Of a DNA stretch of 34,821 nt, positions 33,666 through 34,821 are shown piece after piece (positions within the stretch are counted from its first letter, which is position 1; each line of letters opens with the position of its first letter). The position numbers were made by a program, and so were the translations under genes. Where the stretch lies: positions 1 through 34,821 of the forward strand of contig JBFHFS010000052.1 in assembly GCA_041583495.1 (NCBI GenBank), given 5' to 3'. Source of the stretch: JBFHFS01 sp041583495 (GTDB lineage Bacteria; Bacteroidota; Bacteroidia; Bacteroidales; Marinilabiliaceae). The notes below the pieces were generated by a model, which made no database searches, had not been told where the DNA came from, and saw only the letters and a list, made by a program, of their open reading frames with translations.

Positions 33666-33754
33666 AATGTCCTGAAAGGACTAAATGTGAATAACCACCG
33701 GTATCACCGGTGGTAGTTAAAAAGCGAGACAATCAGCCCTGGAAAGGGTTGAAC
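33666..33754. repeat. Left REP module (inverted partner of 34513-34600)
   Basis: The module has three hairpins: GTCCT-GAA-AGGAC (33669-33681), a perfect 9-base stem ACCACCGGT-ATC-ACCGGTGGT (33694-33714) and CCCT-GGAA-AGGG (33737-33748). Its outer 31 bases (AATGTCCTGAAAGGAC...AATAACC) and inner 20 bases (CAGCCCTGGAAAGGGTTGAA) match the reverse complement of the right module almost exactly, while the middle hairpin differs in sequence. Confidence 0.75.
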
Positions 33755-33829
33755 AAATGGATTCTGTTATACCAATTGTACAACGAAATGCGTATTAGGT
33801 ATTTTGCTTATTTCATTTGATAATCGGTG

Positions 33830-34279
33830 TTACTTTAAAAAGTAGCGGTCATCAATTTTAATATGGTGTTCTTCCAAAAGTCTTCGGTACTCCTCTTCAA
33901 AAGTTTCATACTTATGGTGTTCCTGCTGGTTTTTAATATAGTTAATTAGTTTGTCCTTATCCCAATATGAATAAGTTAAGGCTGCATAACCATCAGCCCA
34001 GCCGGTAAATTTTTTGAAATATTCAGCGTCTTTTAGCCAAATAGAAGAAGCCGTTTTAATATCTCTGATAAAATCTGCCAATGCAATTCCTGGATGAAGG
34101 TCAGTCAAAATATGAATATGCTCCTCCATTCCATTAATTCTGTACAAATGGCAATTTTTGTTTTTTATCGTTCCCCAGATATATTTAAACAGCTTTTCAT
34201 TATGTTCTAATCTTAACGTTTTTTGACTGTGTTTGGTGCGAAAAATGATTTGATAGATGATTTGTCTATAACTGGACAT
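33830..34279 (-). CDS. REP-associated tyrosine transposase (RAYT / Y1 HUH type)
   Basis: The 149-residue product is full length for a small IS200/TnpA_REP-like enzyme. It shows SYRQIIYQIIFRTKHSQKTL at the start, the HUH metal site H54-I-H56 in MEEHIHILTDLHPGIAL, then ADFIRDIKTASSIWLK, GWADGYAALTYSY and the catalytic tyrosine Y114 in LINYIKNQQEHH. Such enzymes nick single-stranded DNA at hairpins in flanking REP sequences and are thought to have spread them; many are domesticated and act at fixed loci. Here the gene lies between two inverted REP modules. The gene is A/T-richer than its neighbours by eye, as expected for a transferred element. There is no passenger gene and no TnpB. Confidence 0.88.
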   Translation of the reverse strand: MSSYRQIIYQIIFRTKHSQKTLRLEHNEKLFKYIWGTIKNKNCHLYRINGMEEHIHILTDLHPGIALADFIRDIKTASSIWLKDAEYFKKFTGWADGYAALTYSYWDKDKLINYIKNQQEHHKYETFEEEYRRLLEEHHIKIDDRYFLK

Positions 34280-34512
34280 GGTGATTAAGTTTTAGCTGGA
34301 ATTATTTAAGGAAGAGTCCACTTCGAAAAGCTAGATTTCATTGATTTTCAACTTTTTTACCCCTAACCACTTAAGGGGGAACTAGGTGAAAAACAATGAA
34401 ATACAAAAAGTGCCCTTAAGGGAATGTAGGTATATTTTACTACTCGGAGTAGACTCAAGGATTAATAAATTAGTTTGATTTGCCATACTTTGTGCATTTT
34501 TATTGGGTTTTA

Positions 34513-34600
34513 TTCAACCCTTTCAGGGCTGGAGGTTAGAATCCGGTTTTTACCGTGCGTTTCACACACGGTTATTTACATTTAGTCCTTCCAGGACATT
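34513..34600. repeat. Right REP module (inverted partner of 33666-33754)
   Basis: Read on the minus strand it runs AATGTCCTGGAAGGAC, then AATAACC, a central hairpin CCGTGTGTGAAACGCACGG and finally CAGCCCTGAAAGGGTTGAA. The outer and inner hairpins match the left module; the central stem (ACCGTG / CACGGT, 34552-34572) has another sequence but the same position. Confidence 0.75.
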
Positions 34601-34699
34601 AGTAACTAAATATAATGAAATTCAATAAAAACAGAATGGACCAAAGTCCTAGTATTTGAGCTGTTGGATTGTTTTTGGTTCGTCCCATAAATGGAATAG

Positions 34700-34725
34700 C
34701 CTGTCCCGAGTATCGGGAGCACAGG
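34700..34725. repeat. CCTGTCCCGA palindrome, third copy
   Basis: CCTGT-CCCGA-GTA-TCGGG-AGC-ACAGG forms an interrupted stem of 5+5 pairs directly before the outer direct repeat. The same core occurs at 5009-5018 and 24589-24655. Confidence 0.5.
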
Positions 34726-34787
34726 ATAAAGCTGCTAATCAATACAATGATTTTATATTATCCTTTATCGTTGGCTTCAGCCAACGA
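34726..34787. repeat. Right copy of outer 62-base direct repeat
   Basis: Partner of 33419-33480. In this copy the terminal hairpin CGTTGGC-TTCA-GCCAACG (34769-34786) is a perfect 7-base stem. Confidence 0.65.
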
Positions 34788-34821
34788 ATTCCCAACGTCT
34801 TTGTTACTTTTACCTAAAAAA

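Larger units (their letters stand above)
34280..34821. other. Right end of the window: repeats only
   Basis: No gene is supported in these 542 bases. They contain A/T-rich sequence upstream of the transposase start, the right REP module (34513-34600), a CCTGTCCCGA hairpin (34700-34725) and the right outer direct repeat (34726-34787). Confidence 0.6.

Noticed and set aside
33393..34787. Repeated palindromes as a CRISPR array
   Set aside because: Repeats are not evenly spaced, differ in sequence, have no unique spacers of constant length and no cas genes; a REP/RAYT island explains them.

Overview
The window comes from a member of the Bacteroidota. The evidence is an outer-membrane PorE-type protein, a secreted protein ending in a type IX secretion sorting domain, a SecA of 1106 residues with the large insertions usual in this phylum, a DUF3078 beta-barrel, a Bacteroidota-type ECF sigma factor, A/T-rich leaders with weak Shine-Dalgarno sites, and REP-type palindromes paired with a Y1 transposase. 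A free-living marine or anaerobic lineage near Marinilabiliales/Bacteroidales would fit, but that placement is a guess. No rRNA, tRNA, CRISPR array, prophage or classical insertion sequence was recognised.

Layout. 1-2854 (+): the tail of an acyltransferase, a PorE-like TPR/propeller/OmpA protein, and sfsA. 2912-4953 (-): aguA and aguB, which convert agmatine to putrescine. 5342-7083 (-): an MscS channel followed by a DUF3078 barrel. 7642-9066 (-): a T9SS cargo protein. 9420-14116 (-): ligA, a DUF6913-like gene, an LpoB-like lipoprotein and a COG3014 TPR lipoprotein, probably one operon or two. 14633-14746 (+): a 37-residue lysine-rich protein. 14959-16047 (-): an old-yellow-enzyme reductase. 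16805-18604 (+): a histidine kinase with a periplasmic solute-binding domain. 18689-19710 (-): a three-gene small membrane-protein cluster (YtxH, holin-X superfamily, 88-residue basic protein). 20128-22347 (+): a long RelA/SpoT enzyme whose hydrolase site is degenerate. 22449-24516 (+): a DUF2007-UspA-UspA fusion and an exported unknown protein. 24756-26454 (+): threonine aldolase and rhomboid protease. 26596-32701 (+): a doubtful short ORF, secA, lgt and a Ste24-type M48 protease. 32810-33391 (+): an ECF sigma factor. 33393-34821: a REP island with one intact and one truncated transposase gene.

Much of the window serves the cell envelope: Sec export (SecA), lipoprotein maturation (Lgt), membrane proteolysis (M48, rhomboid), T9SS (PorE-like plus a cargo protein), mechanosensation (MscS) and periplasmic lipoproteins. 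A stress-response set also lies together: (p)ppGpp synthetase, Usp fusion and YtxH/holin-like proteins. Most of the window is ordinary core genome.

The most unusual part is the right end. A Y1 (HUH) transposase of the RAYT type is enclosed by two inverted ~88-base modules. Their outer arms are nearly identical, but their central hairpins differ in sequence while keeping the fold. These modules sit inside an outer 62-base direct repeat and next to the decapitated remnant of a different RAYT gene. Similar palindromic elements are scattered through several other intergenic gaps in the window.
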